Shown: positions 54,756 through 64,000 of the stretch, one piece after another | Position numbering within the stretch: the stretch's first letter is position 1 | How the letters are laid out: every line of letters starts with the position of its first letter | Source: Pseudomonas campi | GTDB lineage: Bacteria > Pseudomonadota > Gammaproteobacteria > Pseudomonadales > Pseudomonadaceae | Reading direction: 5' to 3' | DNA length: 64,000 nt | Assembly: GCF_013200955.2 (NCBI RefSeq) | Contig: NZ_CP053697.2 | Coordinates: forward strand, 930,001 to 994,000 | The notes under the pieces: model-generated | Database searches by the model: none | Told to the model about the DNA's origin: nothing | What the model saw: the letters and a program-made list of their open reading frames with translations, nothing else | Program-made: the position numbers and the translations under genes

Positions 54756-57560
54756 TCAGGAGGGCAGGGCGTCGGCCTGCAGGCGGCGCTGTTTTTCCTG
54801 CACCCAGTGGGCGACCAGTTCGCGTAGCTGGGACATTTCCACCGGCTTGGCCATATGTCCGTCCATGCCCACCTGGCGCGCGCGTTCCTTGTGCTCGGCT
54901 AGGATGTGCGCGGTCAGGGCCACCACCGGGGTGTGTTTGCGTTGCTCGCGAGCTTCCCAGGCACGCAGTTGCTCGGTGGCGGAGAAACCGTCGAGCACCG
55001 GCATTTCGCAATCCATCAGCACCAGGTCGTACTGCTGCGCCTGCATGGCGCGCAGGGCTTCCTCGCCGTTGCTGGCGGTATCCGGTTGCAGGTTGAGCTT
55101 GCTCAGCATGCCGCGGATGACCTTGGTCGAGATGCTGTTGTCCTCGGCCACCAGGATGCGGAAGTCGCTTGGCGCGAGCAGGTTGCTGGTTTCGCTGCTA
55201 TGCAGGGGTGGCACTGCCCGGCCGTTGTTGCTGCGCTGGGCCAGCTCATCGGCGAGGGTGGTCTTCAGGGTGTAGCCGGCCACCGGTTTGGCCAGGATGC
55301 GTTTGATCCCGGCATTGCGCGCGATGATCTTGCTCGGGGCGTTGCTGATCCCGGTGAGCATGATCAGCAGGATGTCGTGGTTGAGGTTGGGGTCTTCCTT
55401 GATCTTGGCCGCCAGCTGCATGCCGCTCATGCCGGGCATGTCCTGGTCGAGCAGGACCACGTCGAAGTATTCGTGCAGGTGTGCCTTGGTCCGTAGCAGG
55501 GCCAGGGCTTCCTTGCCTGATGGCACTGCGCTGACCTGCAGGCCCCAGGCGGTGCACTGCTGCATCAGGACCTTGCGGCAGGTCTCGTTGTCGTCCACCA
55601 CCAGCAGACGCGCGCCCTGCAGCGTGCCGTCAAGGTCGGCGGTGGGCTGCTCCAGGCGCTGGGCATCCAGCGGCAGGGTCAGCCACAGGGTGCTGCCGTG
55701 ATGGTCGCCGCTCTGGATGCCAAACTCACCATCCATCAGGCGTACCAACTGGCGCGCGATGATCAGCCCCAGGCGCCCGCCGAGCTTGCTGGCGCTGAGG
55801 AAGTCGGTGCTGTGCAGTTGGGTATTGAGCAGGGCATCGCGCTCGCTGGCTTCCAGCGTGCGACCGCTGTCCTGGACGGCAATGCGCAGGCGCGGTGCCT
55901 TGCCTTCGTTGTCGAGGGCCACCACCAGAAGGATTTCGCCTTCGTCGGTCTGGCGGAAGGCGTTGTCCAGCAGGCTCAGCAGGGTCTGGCGCAGGCGCGT
56001 GGGGTCGCCACTGATCACTCTGGGAACCTGGGGCTGCATAAAGCTGATCAGCTCGACCTTCTGCTGCTCGGCCTTGGCGCGGAAGATGTCCAGGCAGTCG
56101 TCGATCAGCGCATTGAGGTCGAACTGCACGTCGTCCAGTTCGATCTGCCCGGACTCCAGCTTGGAGATGTCGAGGATCTCGTTGATCAGCGTCAGCAGTT
56201 CATTGCCGGCGCTGTGAATGGTCTGCACGTAGTCGCGTTGCTTGGCCGACAGCGGGGTGCCGAGCAGCAGCTCGGTCATGCCCAGCACGCCATTCATCGG
56301 CGTACGGATCTCATGGCTGATCTTGGCCAGAAATTCGGCCTTGGCTTTCAGTTCGGCGCTGATCGCCGCTTCGCTGGTGCGTTGGGTCAGGGTGTCGTTC
56401 TGGATCTGCCGCTGGCGCTCGGACAGGGCGATGCTGAGGATCAGGCCACAGAGCATGGCGACGCTGAACAGGCTGAGCACCAGCCAGCCCGGGTTGAGCT
56501 GATCGAAGCCGAACAGCACCGGGATCAGCACGGCGAAGCCCAGATTGAAAATCAGCAGGCCGGCCACGATCAGCCGCGCCGGCTGGTAACCGGCGCGCCA
56601 ATGCATGAAGGCGATCAGCGGGATGGTCACTCCCGTCATGATGACCAGACCGTAGACCAGCCAGCTGTGCCAGAACAAGCCGGTGAAGGCGATCATGGCC
56701 GCCGCCAGGCTGATGACCAGGAACTCGGCCCGCAGCACATGGCGCAAGGCGCTGTGTTCGGCCAGGGTGCCGTGGAAGAAGCGCAGGGTGAAGCCCAGGG
56801 CGCACAGGCCGGCGGCTAGCGCCGAGAGGTCGGCGAGCAGCGACTGGTTATAGCTCTGTTCGGGCAGCCATACGGCCAGCAGGCCGATATTGCTGGTGGC
56901 GCACAGGGCCAGGGCCAGGTGCATGCCCGCCAGCCAGAGGTTGCTGGCGGTGGGCGAGTAGGCCATGCGCAGCAGGTTGAACAGGGCCAGCAGGAGTAGG
57001 CCGCCGAGCAGGGCGCCGAACAGGTAGGCGGGCTTTTCCTGGGTGACCAGTTCGGCTTCGTTGATCACCTTGAACCACATCATCAGGGCGTGGTTGGAGG
57101 TCATGCGGATATAGACTTCGCGGGCCTGGCCATCGTTGGGCTGGCTGAACAGGTAGGCGCGCGACGGCAGCGGGCGGCTGTTCTGCGACAAGGCTTCGCC
57201 GGTTTGCAGGTGTTGTTCCAGCTGGCCGTTATTCAGCCGGTAGTAATCCAGGTGCTGCACGCGCGGGGCGAACAGCCAGAGCCAGTGTGGCGCCTGATAG
57301 GCCGGAGTCTTGATGTGCAGCCAGATGGCGTGGCGGGAGGCCGGGAAGGTGATGGCGCGTTTATCGAGGGGCTGGAAGCGGGCGGACTGGGTGCGGATGT
57401 CGTCGAAGCTGAGCGTGGCACTCTTGTCGAGCAGGATGGACCAGTGCTCCACCGTGGCGGCTCGGCCGGCAGCTTCGCCTTCCGCCTGTGCTGTGGGCAG
57501 GCAGAGCAGGGTCAGCAGCAGGCTGACGATGAGTCCGGTGGCGATCCTGAGCCGTCGCAC
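54756..57560 (-). CDS. retS: Hybrid sensor kinase RetS
   Basis: Inner-membrane hybrid kinase of 934 residues. In P. aeruginosa RetS blocks GacS and so lowers the RsmY/RsmZ RNAs, favouring acute virulence over biofilm. Domains in order: signal peptide, periplasmic 7TMR-DISMED2 carbohydrate-binding-like domain (about 30-175), seven-span 7TMR-DISM module (about 180-380), HisKA with FLAKISHEIRTPMNGVLG (His near 415), ATPase domain (degenerate-looking N/G boxes, GRLGLIIARQLVRLMDG), receiver 1 (VVLLDQDMPGMSG, Asp near 703) and receiver 2 (LVLMDCEMPVLDG, Asp near 849). Start is a GTG at 57560 with an AAGGGA site. Position next to purD-purH-fis-dusB matches PA4856. Confidence 0.92.
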   Translation of the reverse strand: MRRLRIATGLIVSLLLTLLCLPTAQAEGEAAGRAATVEHWSILLDKSATLSFDDIRTQSARFQPLDKRAITFPASRHAIWLHIKTPAYQAPHWLWLFAPRVQHLDYYRLNNGQLEQHLQTGEALSQNSRPLPSRAYLFSQPNDGQAREVYIRMTSNHALMMWFKVINEAELVTQEKPAYLFGALLGGLLLLALFNLLRMAYSPTASNLWLAGMHLALALCATSNIGLLAVWLPEQSYNQSLLADLSALAAGLCALGFTLRFFHGTLAEHSALRHVLRAEFLVISLAAAMIAFTGLFWHSWLVYGLVIMTGVTIPLIAFMHWRAGYQPARLIVAGLLIFNLGFAVLIPVLFGFDQLNPGWLVLSLFSVAMLCGLILSIALSERQRQIQNDTLTQRTSEAAISAELKAKAEFLAKISHEIRTPMNGVLGMTELLLGTPLSAKQRDYVQTIHSAGNELLTLINEILDISKLESGQIELDDVQFDLNALIDDCLDIFRAKAEQQKVELISFMQPQVPRVISGDPTRLRQTLLSLLDNAFRQTDEGEILLVVALDNEGKAPRLRIAVQDSGRTLEASERDALLNTQLHSTDFLSASKLGGRLGLIIARQLVRLMDGEFGIQSGDHHGSTLWLTLPLDAQRLEQPTADLDGTLQGARLLVVDDNETCRKVLMQQCTAWGLQVSAVPSGKEALALLRTKAHLHEYFDVVLLDQDMPGMSGMQLAAKIKEDPNLNHDILLIMLTGISNAPSKIIARNAGIKRILAKPVAGYTLKTTLADELAQRSNNGRAVPPLHSSETSNLLAPSDFRILVAEDNSISTKVIRGMLSKLNLQPDTASNGEEALRAMQAQQYDLVLMDCEMPVLDGFSATEQLRAWEAREQRKHTPVVALTAHILAEHKERARQVGMDGHMAKPVEMSQLRELVAHWVQEKQRRLQADALPS

Positions 57561-57611
57561 GGGCGAAGTCCCTTCGATAGTGAATCCCCGGATTATAGCT
57601 ATGGCTAATGT

Positions 57612-57642
57612 ACAAAAGGCAGCCATCACGGCTGCCTTTTGT
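57612..57642. terminator. Terminator between purD and retS
   Basis: Thirteen-base stem ACAAAAGGCAGCC / GGCTGCCTTTTGT, loop ATCAC. Usable from both strands; ends the purD transcript and separates it from retS. Confidence 0.92.
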
Positions 57643-57665
57643 GTGCATTTACCGCAACTTTACCC

Positions 57666-58958
57666 TCAGCCTTCACCATTCTCGCGGGCAATGGCGCGGT
57701 AACCGATGTCATTGCGGTAGAAGCAGCCGTTCCAGCGGATCTTCTCGGCCAGGCGATAAGCCTGTTGCTGGGCTTCGGACACCGTGCGGCCGATGGCGGT
57801 GGCGCACAGTACGCGGCCGCCGGCGGTGACCACTTGGCCAGCCGCGTTCAGCGCGGTGCCGGCATGGAACACCTTGCCGTCCAGTTGCGCGGCCTCGCTC
57901 AGGCCTTCGATCACGTCACCCTTGGCGTAGTCGGCCGGGTAGCCGCCGGCAGCCAGTACCACGCCCACCGTCGGACGCGGGTCCCAGGTCGCTTCGACCT
58001 TGTCCAGCGCCTTGGCCAGGGCTGCTTCGACCAGCAGCACCAGGGAGCTTTCCAGGCGCACCATGATCGGCTGGGTTTCCGGGTCGCCGAAGCGGCAGTT
58101 GAACTCGATGACTTTCGGCTTGCCGGCCTTGTCGATCATCAGCCCTGCATAGAGGAAACCGGTGTAGACATTGCCTTCGGCGGCCATGCCGCGCACGGTC
58201 GGGTAGATCACTTCGTCCATCACGCGCTGGTGCACCTCTGCGGTGACCACCGGGGCCGGCGAGTAGGCGCCCATGCCGCCGGTGTTCGGACCGCTGTCGG
58301 CGTCGCCAACGCGTTTGTGGTCCTGGCTGGTGGCCATCGGCAGCACGTTCTCGCCGTCGACCATGACGATGAAGGAAGCTTCTTCGCCGTCGAGGAATTC
58401 TTCGATCACCACGCGCGAGCCCGCTTCGCCGAAGGCATTGCCGGCGAGCATATCGCGCACGGCGTCTTCGGCTTCCTGCAGGGTCATGGCGACGATCACG
58501 CCTTTACCGGCAGCCAGGCCGTCGGCCTTGATCACGATCGGTGCGCCAACCTTTTGCAGGTAGGCCAGTGCCGGCTCGACTTCGGTGAAGTTCTGGTAGT
58601 CGGCGGTGGGGATGTTGTGGCGCGCCAGGAAGTCCTTGGTGAAGGCCTTGGAGCCTTCCAGCTGAGCCGCGGCGGCGGTGGGGCCGAAGATGTCCAGCTT
58701 GCGGGTGCGGAACAGGTCGACGACGCCCTTCACTAGCGGCGCTTCCGGCCCGACAATGGTCAGCTGCACATTCTTCTCGGCGAAGTCGGCCAGCTGCTCG
58801 ATGGCCAGCACGTCGATGGCGACGTTCACGCACTTGGCTTCGCTGGCGGTGCCGGCGTTGCCCGGGGCGACGAAAACTTTCTCGACGCGCTTGTCCTGCG
58901 CCACTTTCCAGGCCAGGGCGTGCTCGCGACCGCCGCTGCCGATGATCAATACGTTCAT
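57666..58958 (-). CDS. purD: Phosphoribosylamine-glycine ligase PurD
   Basis: Second step of purine synthesis, ligating glycine to phosphoribosylamine with ATP. The 430-residue ATP-grasp enzyme shows MNVLIIGSGGREHALAWK, PIVIKADGLAAGKGVIVAM, the acidic metal segment KVIEFNCRFGDPETQPIMVRL, and GSGPNTGGMGAYSPAP-like loop (SGPNTGGMGAYSPAP). Downstream of purH across a 224-base gap that holds two palindromic structures. Confidence 0.96.
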   Translation of the reverse strand: MNVLIIGSGGREHALAWKVAQDKRVEKVFVAPGNAGTASEAKCVNVAIDVLAIEQLADFAEKNVQLTIVGPEAPLVKGVVDLFRTRKLDIFGPTAAAAQLEGSKAFTKDFLARHNIPTADYQNFTEVEPALAYLQKVGAPIVIKADGLAAGKGVIVAMTLQEAEDAVRDMLAGNAFGEAGSRVVIEEFLDGEEASFIVMVDGENVLPMATSQDHKRVGDADSGPNTGGMGAYSPAPVVTAEVHQRVMDEVIYPTVRGMAAEGNVYTGFLYAGLMIDKAGKPKVIEFNCRFGDPETQPIMVRLESSLVLLVEAALAKALDKVEATWDPRPTVGVVLAAGGYPADYAKGDVIEGLSEAAQLDGKVFHAGTALNAAGQVVTAGGRVLCATAIGRTVSEAQQQAYRLAEKIRWNGCFYRNDIGYRAIARENGEG

Positions 58959-58974
58959 GGGGTATCTCCTGACC

Positions 58975-59034
58975 GTAGCCCGGATGCAATCCGGGGCTTT
59001 GAGTGGGGGTGTTCCCGGATTTCATCCGGGCTAC
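58975..59034. repeat. REP palindrome, GTAGCCCGGATGCAATCC family, copy 3
   Basis: Left arm GTAGCCCGGATGCAATCCGG and right arm CCCGGATTTCATCCGGGCTAC minus one mismatch, in the purD-purH gap. Confidence 0.88.
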
Positions 59035-59063
59035 AAGAAAACTTGGCGACTCGGTGCTAGGTC

Positions 59064-59174
59064 GCAATGAAGCCGGTAGATGCAAGGCGCCCTGGGTTTC
59101 GACAAGCGGAGTTGCCTAATGGCAATGAGCATTGGCGGAACCCAGGGCAACACAGCAGATGCCGGTTTCAGTGC
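59064..59174. repeat. Long nested palindrome in the purD-purH gap
   Basis: Three nested stems: outer GCAATGAAGCCGG / CCGGTTTCAGTGC (imperfect, 59064-59174), middle GCCCTGGGTT / AACCCAGGGC (59089-59098 and 59139-59148), inner TTGCC-TAAT-GGCAA (about 59112-59125). About 111 bases in all; no gene in it. Confidence 0.7.
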
Positions 59175-59182
59175 GGCCGAAA

Positions 59183-60790
59183 TCAATGCCTAAAATGGCG
59201 CATGCCGGTGAATACCATGGCGATGCCTGCTTCGTCGGCGGCGGCAATGACTTCCGCATCGCGCATAGAACCACCCGGCTGGATCACCGCGGTGATGCCA
59301 TTGGCAGCAGCGTTGTCCAGACCGTCGCGGAACGGGAAGAAGGCGTCGGAGGCCATCACCGAACCGGCGACCTGCAGGCCGGCGTGCTCGGCCTTGATCG
59401 CGGCGATGCGCGCGGAGTTGACGCGGCTCATCTGGCCGGCGCCGACACCGATGGTCTGGCGGCCCTTGGCATAGACGATGGCGTTGGATTTGACGAACTT
59501 GGCCACTTTCCAGGCGAAGATCAGGTCATGGATTTCCTGCTCGCTCGGCGCACGTTTAGTGACGATCTTCAGGTCTTCGGCCTTGATCATGCCGATGTCG
59601 CGGCTCTGTACCAGCAGGCCGCCGTTGACCCGCTTGAAGTCCCAGCCAGCGCTGCGCTCGGCCGGCCATTCGCCGCACTCGAGCAGGCGCACGTTGGCTT
59701 TGGCGGCGACCACGGCGCGCGCTTCGGCGCTAATTTTCGGGGCGATGATCACTTCGACGAACTGGCGCTCGACGATGGCCTGGGCGGTGGCGCCATCCAG
59801 CTCGCGGTTGAAGGCGATGATGCCGCCGAAGGCCGATTCGGTGTCGGTGGCGTAGGCCAGCTCGTAGGCCTGGCGGATGCCACCTTCGCTGTCCAGGGCC
59901 ACGGCCACGCCGCACGGGTTGGCGTGCTTGACGATGACGCAGGCCGGCTTGACGAAACTCTTCACGCATTCCAGCGCGGCGTCGGTGTCGGCCACGTTGT
60001 TGAACGACAGTTCCTTGCCTTGCAGCTGGATGGCGGTGGCCACGCTGGCCTCGCCTTTCTGCGCTTCCACGTAGAACGCCGCGCTCTGGTGCGGGTTCTC
60101 GCCGTAGCGCATTTCCTGGGCCTTGATGAACTGGCTGTTGAAGGTGCGCGGGAAGGCGCTGCGCTCTTCGGTGCTCAGGGTGTCGCGGCTCTGGTCGATG
60201 GTGCCCAGATAGTTGGCGATCATGCCGTCGTAGGCAGCGGTGTGCTCGAAGGCTTTCAGGGCCAGGTCGAAGCGCTGGGCGTAGCTCAGGCCACCGGCCT
60301 TCAGCGACTCGACTATGCCGGCGTAGTCACCAGCGTTGACCACGATGGCCACGTCTTTATGGTTCTTCGCCGCGCTGCGGACCATGGTCGGGCCGCCGAT
60401 GTCGATGTTCTCGATGGCGTCGGCCAGGTCACAGCCGGGCTTGGCCACGGTGGCGGCGAAGGGGTAGAGGTTGACCGCGACCAGGTCGATCGGCTTGATG
60501 CCGTGCTGCTCCATCACCGCGCCGTCCAGCGCGCGACGGCCGAGGATGCCGCCGTGGATCTTCGGGTGCAGGGTCTTCACGCGACCGTCCATCATCTCCG
60601 GGAAGCCGGTGTAGTCGGCGACTTCCACGGCAGCCACACCGTTGTCCTTGAGCAGCTTGTAGGTGCCGCCGGTGGAGAGGATTTCCACGCCCAGGGCAAC
60701 CAGTTCGCGGGCGAACTCGAGGATGCCGGTCTTGTCGGAAACACTGATCAGGGCGCGGCGAACGGGGAGGCGGGTGGTCTGGTCGGTCAT
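59183..60790 (-). CDS. purH: Bifunctional AICAR transformylase/IMP cyclohydrolase PurH
   Basis: Last two steps of inosine monophosphate synthesis. The 535 residues match P. aeruginosa PurH. The N-terminal cyclohydrolase (MGS-like) domain has [20 protein letters not shown] and [22 protein letters not shown]; the C-terminal transformylase has [12 protein letters not shown] and [30 protein letters not shown], holding catalytic Lys-His and the cation site. The ATG at 60790 is chosen over one four codons upstream. Preceded by fis and its terminator. Confidence 0.96.
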   Translation of the reverse strand: MTDQTTRLPVRRALISVSDKTGILEFARELVALGVEILSTGGTYKLLKDNGVAAVEVADYTGFPEMMDGRVKTLHPKIHGGILGRRALDGAVMEQHGIKPIDLVAVNLYPFAATVAKPGCDLADAIENIDIGGPTMVRSAAKNHKDVAIVVNAGDYAGIVESLKAGGLSYAQRFDLALKAFEHTAAYDGMIANYLGTIDQSRDTLSTEERSAFPRTFNSQFIKAQEMRYGENPHQSAAFYVEAQKGEASVATAIQLQGKELSFNNVADTDAALECVKSFVKPACVIVKHANPCGVAVALDSEGGIRQAYELAYATDTESAFGGIIAFNRELDGATAQAIVERQFVEVIIAPKISAEARAVVAAKANVRLLECGEWPAERSAGWDFKRVNGGLLVQSRDIGMIKAEDLKIVTKRAPSEQEIHDLIFAWKVAKFVKSNAIVYAKGRQTIGVGAGQMSRVNSARIAAIKAEHAGLQVAGSVMASDAFFPFRDGLDNAAANGITAVIQPGGSMRDAEVIAAADEAGIAMVFTGMRHFRH

Positions 60791-60819
60791 TGCAGAGTCC
60801 ATCAGAGCTGGGAAATCAG

Positions 60820-60860
60820 TAAAAAAGGGCGGCCCTAACTTGATGTTGCGGGCCGCCCTT
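60820..60860 (-). terminator. Terminator after fis
   Basis: On the minus strand: AAGGGCGGCCC, a 14-base loop, GGGCCGCCCTT, then a run of six T. Separates dusB-fis from purH. Confidence 0.88.
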
Positions 60861-60878
60861 CTCCATGTATTCGGGTGT

Positions 60879-61214
60879 TTACAGCAGGTCGTATTGCTTG
60901 AGCTTCTTGCGCAGGGTGCCGCGATTCAGGCCGAGCAGCTCGGAGGCCTTGGTCTGGTTGCCCTTGACGTAGTTCATCACGGTTTCCAGCAGCGGCGCTT
61001 CGACCTCGTTGAGAACCAGGTTGTAGACGTCGGTGACGTCGGCGCCTTCCAGGTGAGCAAAGTAGTTGTGCAGCGCCTTTTCGACACTGCCGCGCAGGGT
61101 CTGGCCCTCTTCGCTCGGCGTGGTCAGGTGCTGCTTCAGGTTGGTGTTGTCGCTCACGGGTACTGCCCCATCAAAAACTGATTGATCAAAAAAAGGCTCG
61201 GTCATCCTCGTCAT
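60879..61214 (-). CDS. fis: DNA-binding protein Fis
   Basis: Nucleoid-associated DNA-bending protein and global regulator. The 111 residues end in the highly conserved helix-turn-helix [25 protein letters not shown]; the central dimer region [15 protein letters not shown] is typical of Pseudomonas Fis, and the N terminus is variable. The ATG at 61214 overlaps the dusB stop (ATGA) and is preceded by GAGGTGG, so fis is translated from the dusB-fis message, the arrangement common to gammaproteobacteria. Confidence 0.95.
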   Translation of the reverse strand: MTRMTEPFFDQSVFDGAVPVSDNTNLKQHLTTPSEEGQTLRGSVEKALHNYFAHLEGADVTDVYNLVLNEVEAPLLETVMNYVKGNQTKASELLGLNRGTLRKKLKQYDLL

Positions 61215-62218
61215 GCGGCCACCTCGTTGTCCTTGTTATGGCGTTCGGCAAAAAACTGCCGAACGTGGGTGTACTGCGCGTCCGTACTGTCCAGACGATT
61301 GAAGTCGGTGCGGAACTCCCTGGCGCCGGGCAGGGTGGCCAGGTACCAGCCGACATGCTTGCGGGCAATGCGCACGCCCATCACATCGCCATAGAAGGCG
61401 TGCAGGGCGCTCAGGTGTTCCAGCAGAATCCGTTCTATTTCGTACAGCGTTGGCGCCGCCAGTTCCTTGCCGGTCGCCAGGTAATGGGCGATCTCGCGGA
61501 AGATCCACGGCCGCCCCTGCGCCGCACGGCCGATCAGCAGGGCATCGGCGCCAGTGGCGGCGAGCACGGCCTTGGCCTTGTGCGGCGAATCGATGTCGCC
61601 ATTGGCGAACACCGGAATCGTTACCGCCTGCTTGATCGCGGCGATGGTGTCGTACTCGGCCTCGCCGGTGTACAGATCGGCGCGAGTCCGGCCGTGCACG
61701 GCCAGGGCGCTGATGCCGGCCTGTTCGGCGATCTTCGCCACGCTCAGGCCATTCTTGTTCGAGCGATCCCAGCCGGTGCGGATCTTCAGGGTCACCGGTA
61801 CGTCGACCGCCTTGACCACCGCGTCGAGGATCGCGCTGACCAGCTCTTCATCCTTCATCAGGGCGGAACCGGCGGCCTTGTTGCAGACCTTCTTGGCCGG
61901 GCAGCCCATGTTGATGTCGATGATCTGCGCGCCCATTTCCACGTTGCGCCGTGCCGCTTCGGCGAGCATCTCGGGATCCCCGCCGGCGATCTGTACCGAG
62001 CGTGGCTCGGGATCACCGCTGTGGATCATGCGCAGGCTCGATTTGCGGGTGTTCCACAGGCGCACATCGCTGCTGACCATTTCCGATACCACCAGCCCGG
62101 CGCCCAGGCGCCGGCACAGCTGCCGGAACGGCTGATCGGTGACGCCCGCCATGGGGGCGAGAATCAGCTGATTGGGCAGTGTGTAAGGGCCGATGCGTAC
62201 CACCGACATGGAGGTCAT
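61211..62218 (-). CDS. dusB: tRNA-dihydrouridine synthase DusB
   Basis: FMN enzyme that reduces a specific uridine of tRNA to dihydrouridine (position 17 for DusB). The 335-residue protein has LILAPMAGVTDQPFRQLCRR, the catalytic cysteine loop INMGCPAKKVCNKAAGSALM, VTLKIRTGWD, VHGRTRADLYTG and IGRAAQGRPWIFREI. It precedes fis in a two-gene operon. Upstream 206 bases to DUF3426 hold its promoter. Confidence 0.95.
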   Translation of the reverse strand: MTSMSVVRIGPYTLPNQLILAPMAGVTDQPFRQLCRRLGAGLVVSEMVSSDVRLWNTRKSSLRMIHSGDPEPRSVQIAGGDPEMLAEAARRNVEMGAQIIDINMGCPAKKVCNKAAGSALMKDEELVSAILDAVVKAVDVPVTLKIRTGWDRSNKNGLSVAKIAEQAGISALAVHGRTRADLYTGEAEYDTIAAIKQAVTIPVFANGDIDSPHKAKAVLAATGADALLIGRAAQGRPWIFREIAHYLATGKELAAPTLYEIERILLEHLSALHAFYGDVMGVRIARKHVGWYLATLPGAREFRTDFNRLDSTDAQYTHVRQFFAERHNKDNEVAA

Positions 62219-62424
62219 CCCTGTTGTTTTTGAAGCCGTTCAGGCAATGGCTAAGCCCGCCTGAACTGGAAAACGGCTTCATGGGAGTGCGAAAAAGGGA
62301 GGGCATGATACCCGCTCTCGGTGACCGGATAAAGGCTGTTTTGAACAAATTATGAGCAGCTGTCGGGTTATCGCCGCTGGGTCTTGGACACCCCGCAAGT
62401 GCCGGAAATCCGGCGCCTGCAGGC

Positions 62425-63756
62425 TTATTCCGGGGAGTTGAAGCTGAGGCTGTAGTTGACCGCCTTGGCACCTGGATCAAGGATTTCCAGGGACACGTGG
62501 ATCGGCGTCTGCGGCGGCATTTCTGCCTGGCCGGCGAGCTCGCCGCCGAGGTATTCGCCTGGTTTGAAGCGACGACTGGCCAGCAGTTGGCCGTTGAGGT
62601 CGGCGAAGCGCAGTTCCAGCAGGGGGAAGGGCTGAGCGAAGGGCGCGCGGTTGTAGATGATCGCGTCGACCACCAGCGAATCGCGGAATTCCGGATGGCT
62701 GCGCACCACCAGGTTGCTGCTCTTGATCTGCTCGATATCGACCTTGGATGGCAGCACGCAGCCGATTTCCGGGCACAGCTGCTCGAACCAGGGGCGGTAC
62801 TGATCCTGGCGCGCCAGTTCCTCGAAGTGGTAGGCCACGTATTGGCTTGTCAGGGCGCCGGCGGCCAGCAGGTTCAGCAGGCCCCAGGCGATCCAGCGGC
62901 CCCAGGGCTTCCTGGCTTGCTGCCAGTCGAGTTGCAGGGGTTCGTCTTCCAGGCTCAGCAGGCTGTCATCGCGCAGGGCCGGTTCACTGCGCTCGGGTTT
63001 GCCGGGCAGGTTGGCGGGCGGCGCGTAGTCGGCGTCGGCGACTTCTTCGATGCGCTCTTCGTCGGCATCAACGCTGTCGTCCGGTTCGTCGCGCAGGGCA
63101 TGCAGGCTGGGCTCCTGGCGCTCTTCTGGAACGGCCGGCGCTGGTGTCGGCTCGACTGACGGCTGTGGCTCGGCGGCGGCTGGCGGGCGAAATACCGGCT
63201 GCGGCTTGGCGGGCTTGTCCTCGCGCAGCAGGGACTCGGCCCAGTCTTCGTCATGCGGGTCGCGGGTCTCGCTCGGCGCCTTGAGCAGCTCGGCGCTGTT
63301 GCCAACGGCCGGCTTGAGGGCGACGAAGGCCTGGGACAGCTGCATTTCCTGCTCTTCGAGCTTGGCCAGCTCCTCGTCGAGGTCGAGGCTGTCGAGATCG
63401 AGGTCGTCGTGGATCCACAGGGTGTCGACCGGCTGCTTGTCCGCTGTGACCGGCTTGTTCGGGCTGGCCGTCGGCGCTGGCGCTGGAGCGCGCTCGGGTA
63501 CGGGCTTGCTCGCTGGCGCCATGCTGGGTGCGGCAGCAGGGCTCGGGGCGGCGGCAGCTGGGCGTGCCGGTGCGCTGGGCTGCGCGGCGGGCGGCTTGCT
63601 GGCGCGCGTCTGGTCGACCAGCAGTTGCTGGGCCGCATTGAACACGTGCATGCAGGCGCCACAGCGCACCGCACCATGTGCCGCACCCAACTGGGCGCGG
63701 TTGATGCGGAAACTGGTGCGGCAATGGGGGCACTGAGTGACAAAACTGTCGGTCAT
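62425..63756 (-). CDS. DUF3426 zinc-ribbon membrane protein
   Basis: A 443-residue protein with three parts. An N-terminal zinc ribbon (TQCPHCRTSFRINRAQLGAAHGAVRCGACMHVFN, MJ0042 type) is followed by a long acidic Pro/Ala-rich linker of about 240 residues. One membrane span (GRWIAWGLLNLLAAGALTSQYVAYHF, about 285-310) then leads to a C-terminal DUF3426 domain (VVRSHPEFRDSLVVDAIIYNRAPFAQPFPLLELRFADLNGQ), likely periplasmic. It lies between prmA and dusB-fis as in other Pseudomonas. Function unknown; the topology suggests a sensor or anchor. Confidence 0.87.
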   Translation of the reverse strand: MTDSFVTQCPHCRTSFRINRAQLGAAHGAVRCGACMHVFNAAQQLLVDQTRASKPPAAQPSAPARPAAAAPSPAAAPSMAPASKPVPERAPAPAPTASPNKPVTADKQPVDTLWIHDDLDLDSLDLDEELAKLEEQEMQLSQAFVALKPAVGNSAELLKAPSETRDPHDEDWAESLLREDKPAKPQPVFRPPAAAEPQPSVEPTPAPAVPEERQEPSLHALRDEPDDSVDADEERIEEVADADYAPPANLPGKPERSEPALRDDSLLSLEDEPLQLDWQQARKPWGRWIAWGLLNLLAAGALTSQYVAYHFEELARQDQYRPWFEQLCPEIGCVLPSKVDIEQIKSSNLVVRSHPEFRDSLVVDAIIYNRAPFAQPFPLLELRFADLNGQLLASRRFKPGEYLGGELAGQAEMPPQTPIHVSLEILDPGAKAVNYSLSFNSPE

Positions 63757-63810
63757 GCGGCGATCCGTGCAAAGCGAGGCGCTAGTTTACTCAAGCTCGT
63801 ACAGGCGCTA

Positions 63811-64000
63811 CTAGCGCTTGACCCCACTGATGCGTACCCAACCATCCTTGATCGCAGTCGGATCGAGGCTGAAGGCGTCCTGGTAGGCGGCGCGCACTTC
63901 GTCGGCCTGCTCGGCGAGGATGCCGGACAGCGCCAGGCGCCCACCCGCTTTGACCAGGCTGCTGATTTGCGGCGCCAGCGACACCAGCGGGCCGGCGAGA
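63811..64000 (-). CDS. prmA: Ribosomal protein L11 methyltransferase PrmA, 3' end only
   Basis: C-terminal 62 codons of PrmA, read leftward from the window edge: [20 protein letters not shown], then [19 protein letters not shown] and the ending [12 protein letters not shown]. This matches the end of the Rossmann methyltransferase domain. The enzyme trimethylates ribosomal protein L11. The rest of the gene lies outside the window. Confidence 0.9.
   Translation of the reverse strand, partial: LAGPLVSLAPQISSLVKAGGRLALSGILAEQADEVRAAYQDAFSLDPTAIKDGWVRISGVKR

Overview
This is a chromosomal segment of a high-GC gammaproteobacterium, almost certainly a Pseudomonas. The evidence is the gene content and order: ibaG-murA-hisGDC, bamD/rluD/pgeF/clpB, yacG-coaE-pilDCB next to a pilin and tRNA-Thr, nadC, DUF1631, ampDE, the urt/ure cluster, and retS-purD-purH-fis-dusB-prmA. 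These blocks are familiar from P. aeruginosa, but here they are joined in a different order. No sign of plasmid or phage is seen.

Layout. 1-4.9 kb: cell-wall precursor (murA) and histidine genes, ending at a terminator. 4.9-10.8 kb: a short Hsp70-like protein, two periplasmic binding proteins, a lone GspF/PilC-like membrane protein, an oxaloacetate decarboxylase-type enzyme and a DksA-like zinc protein. 10.8-19.2 kb: bamD, rluD, pgeF, heat-shock clpB, then DUF1631-PilZ. 19.4-19.7 kb: tRNA-Asn, tRNA-Pro and tRNA-Lys. 19.8-24.5 kb: ndh and small conserved genes. 24.56-25.83 kb: an IS481-like insertion sequence with a frameshifted transposase, sitting inside an older palindromic repeat. 25.9-30.6 kb: yacG, coaE, pilD, pilC and pilB, all leftward.

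30.6-34.3 kb is the most unusual part. Between pilB and tRNA-Thr, where Pseudomonas carries its variable pilin cassette, there is a 61-residue pilin consisting of little more than the N-terminal helix. It is followed by a separately secreted, six-cysteine protein, then an ABC permease, an anchored helical protein and an ABC ATPase. The DNA is visibly AT-richer than its surroundings. The arrangement recalls the split PilA-N/PilA-C pilin of Geobacter and its neighbouring ABC exporter. A good sigma-54 promoter precedes the pilin, which suggests a working gene rather than a remnant.

34.3-43.7 kb: nadC, a second DUF1631 protein, ampDE, a sugar kinase of the ROK family, a chemoreceptor and a TatD nuclease. 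43.8-53.6 kb: urease structural genes (ureA, ureB, ureC) and ureD, with the urea ABC transporter urtABCDE behind a sigma-54 promoter; together they import urea and hydrolyse it under nitrogen limitation. ureE, ureF and ureG are not in the window. Almost every gap in this cluster holds a palindromic repeat of one of several families. 53.9-64 kb: marC, the hybrid kinase retS, purD, purH, fis, dusB, a DUF3426 zinc-ribbon protein and the 3' end of prmA.

Other structure: a mobile-looking, inverted-repeat-bounded element (one full copy, one diverged copy, one end fragment), each with an end lying against a stop codon; and a pair of identical-architecture operators, one over the promoter and one inside the coding sequence of the oxaloacetate decarboxylase gene.
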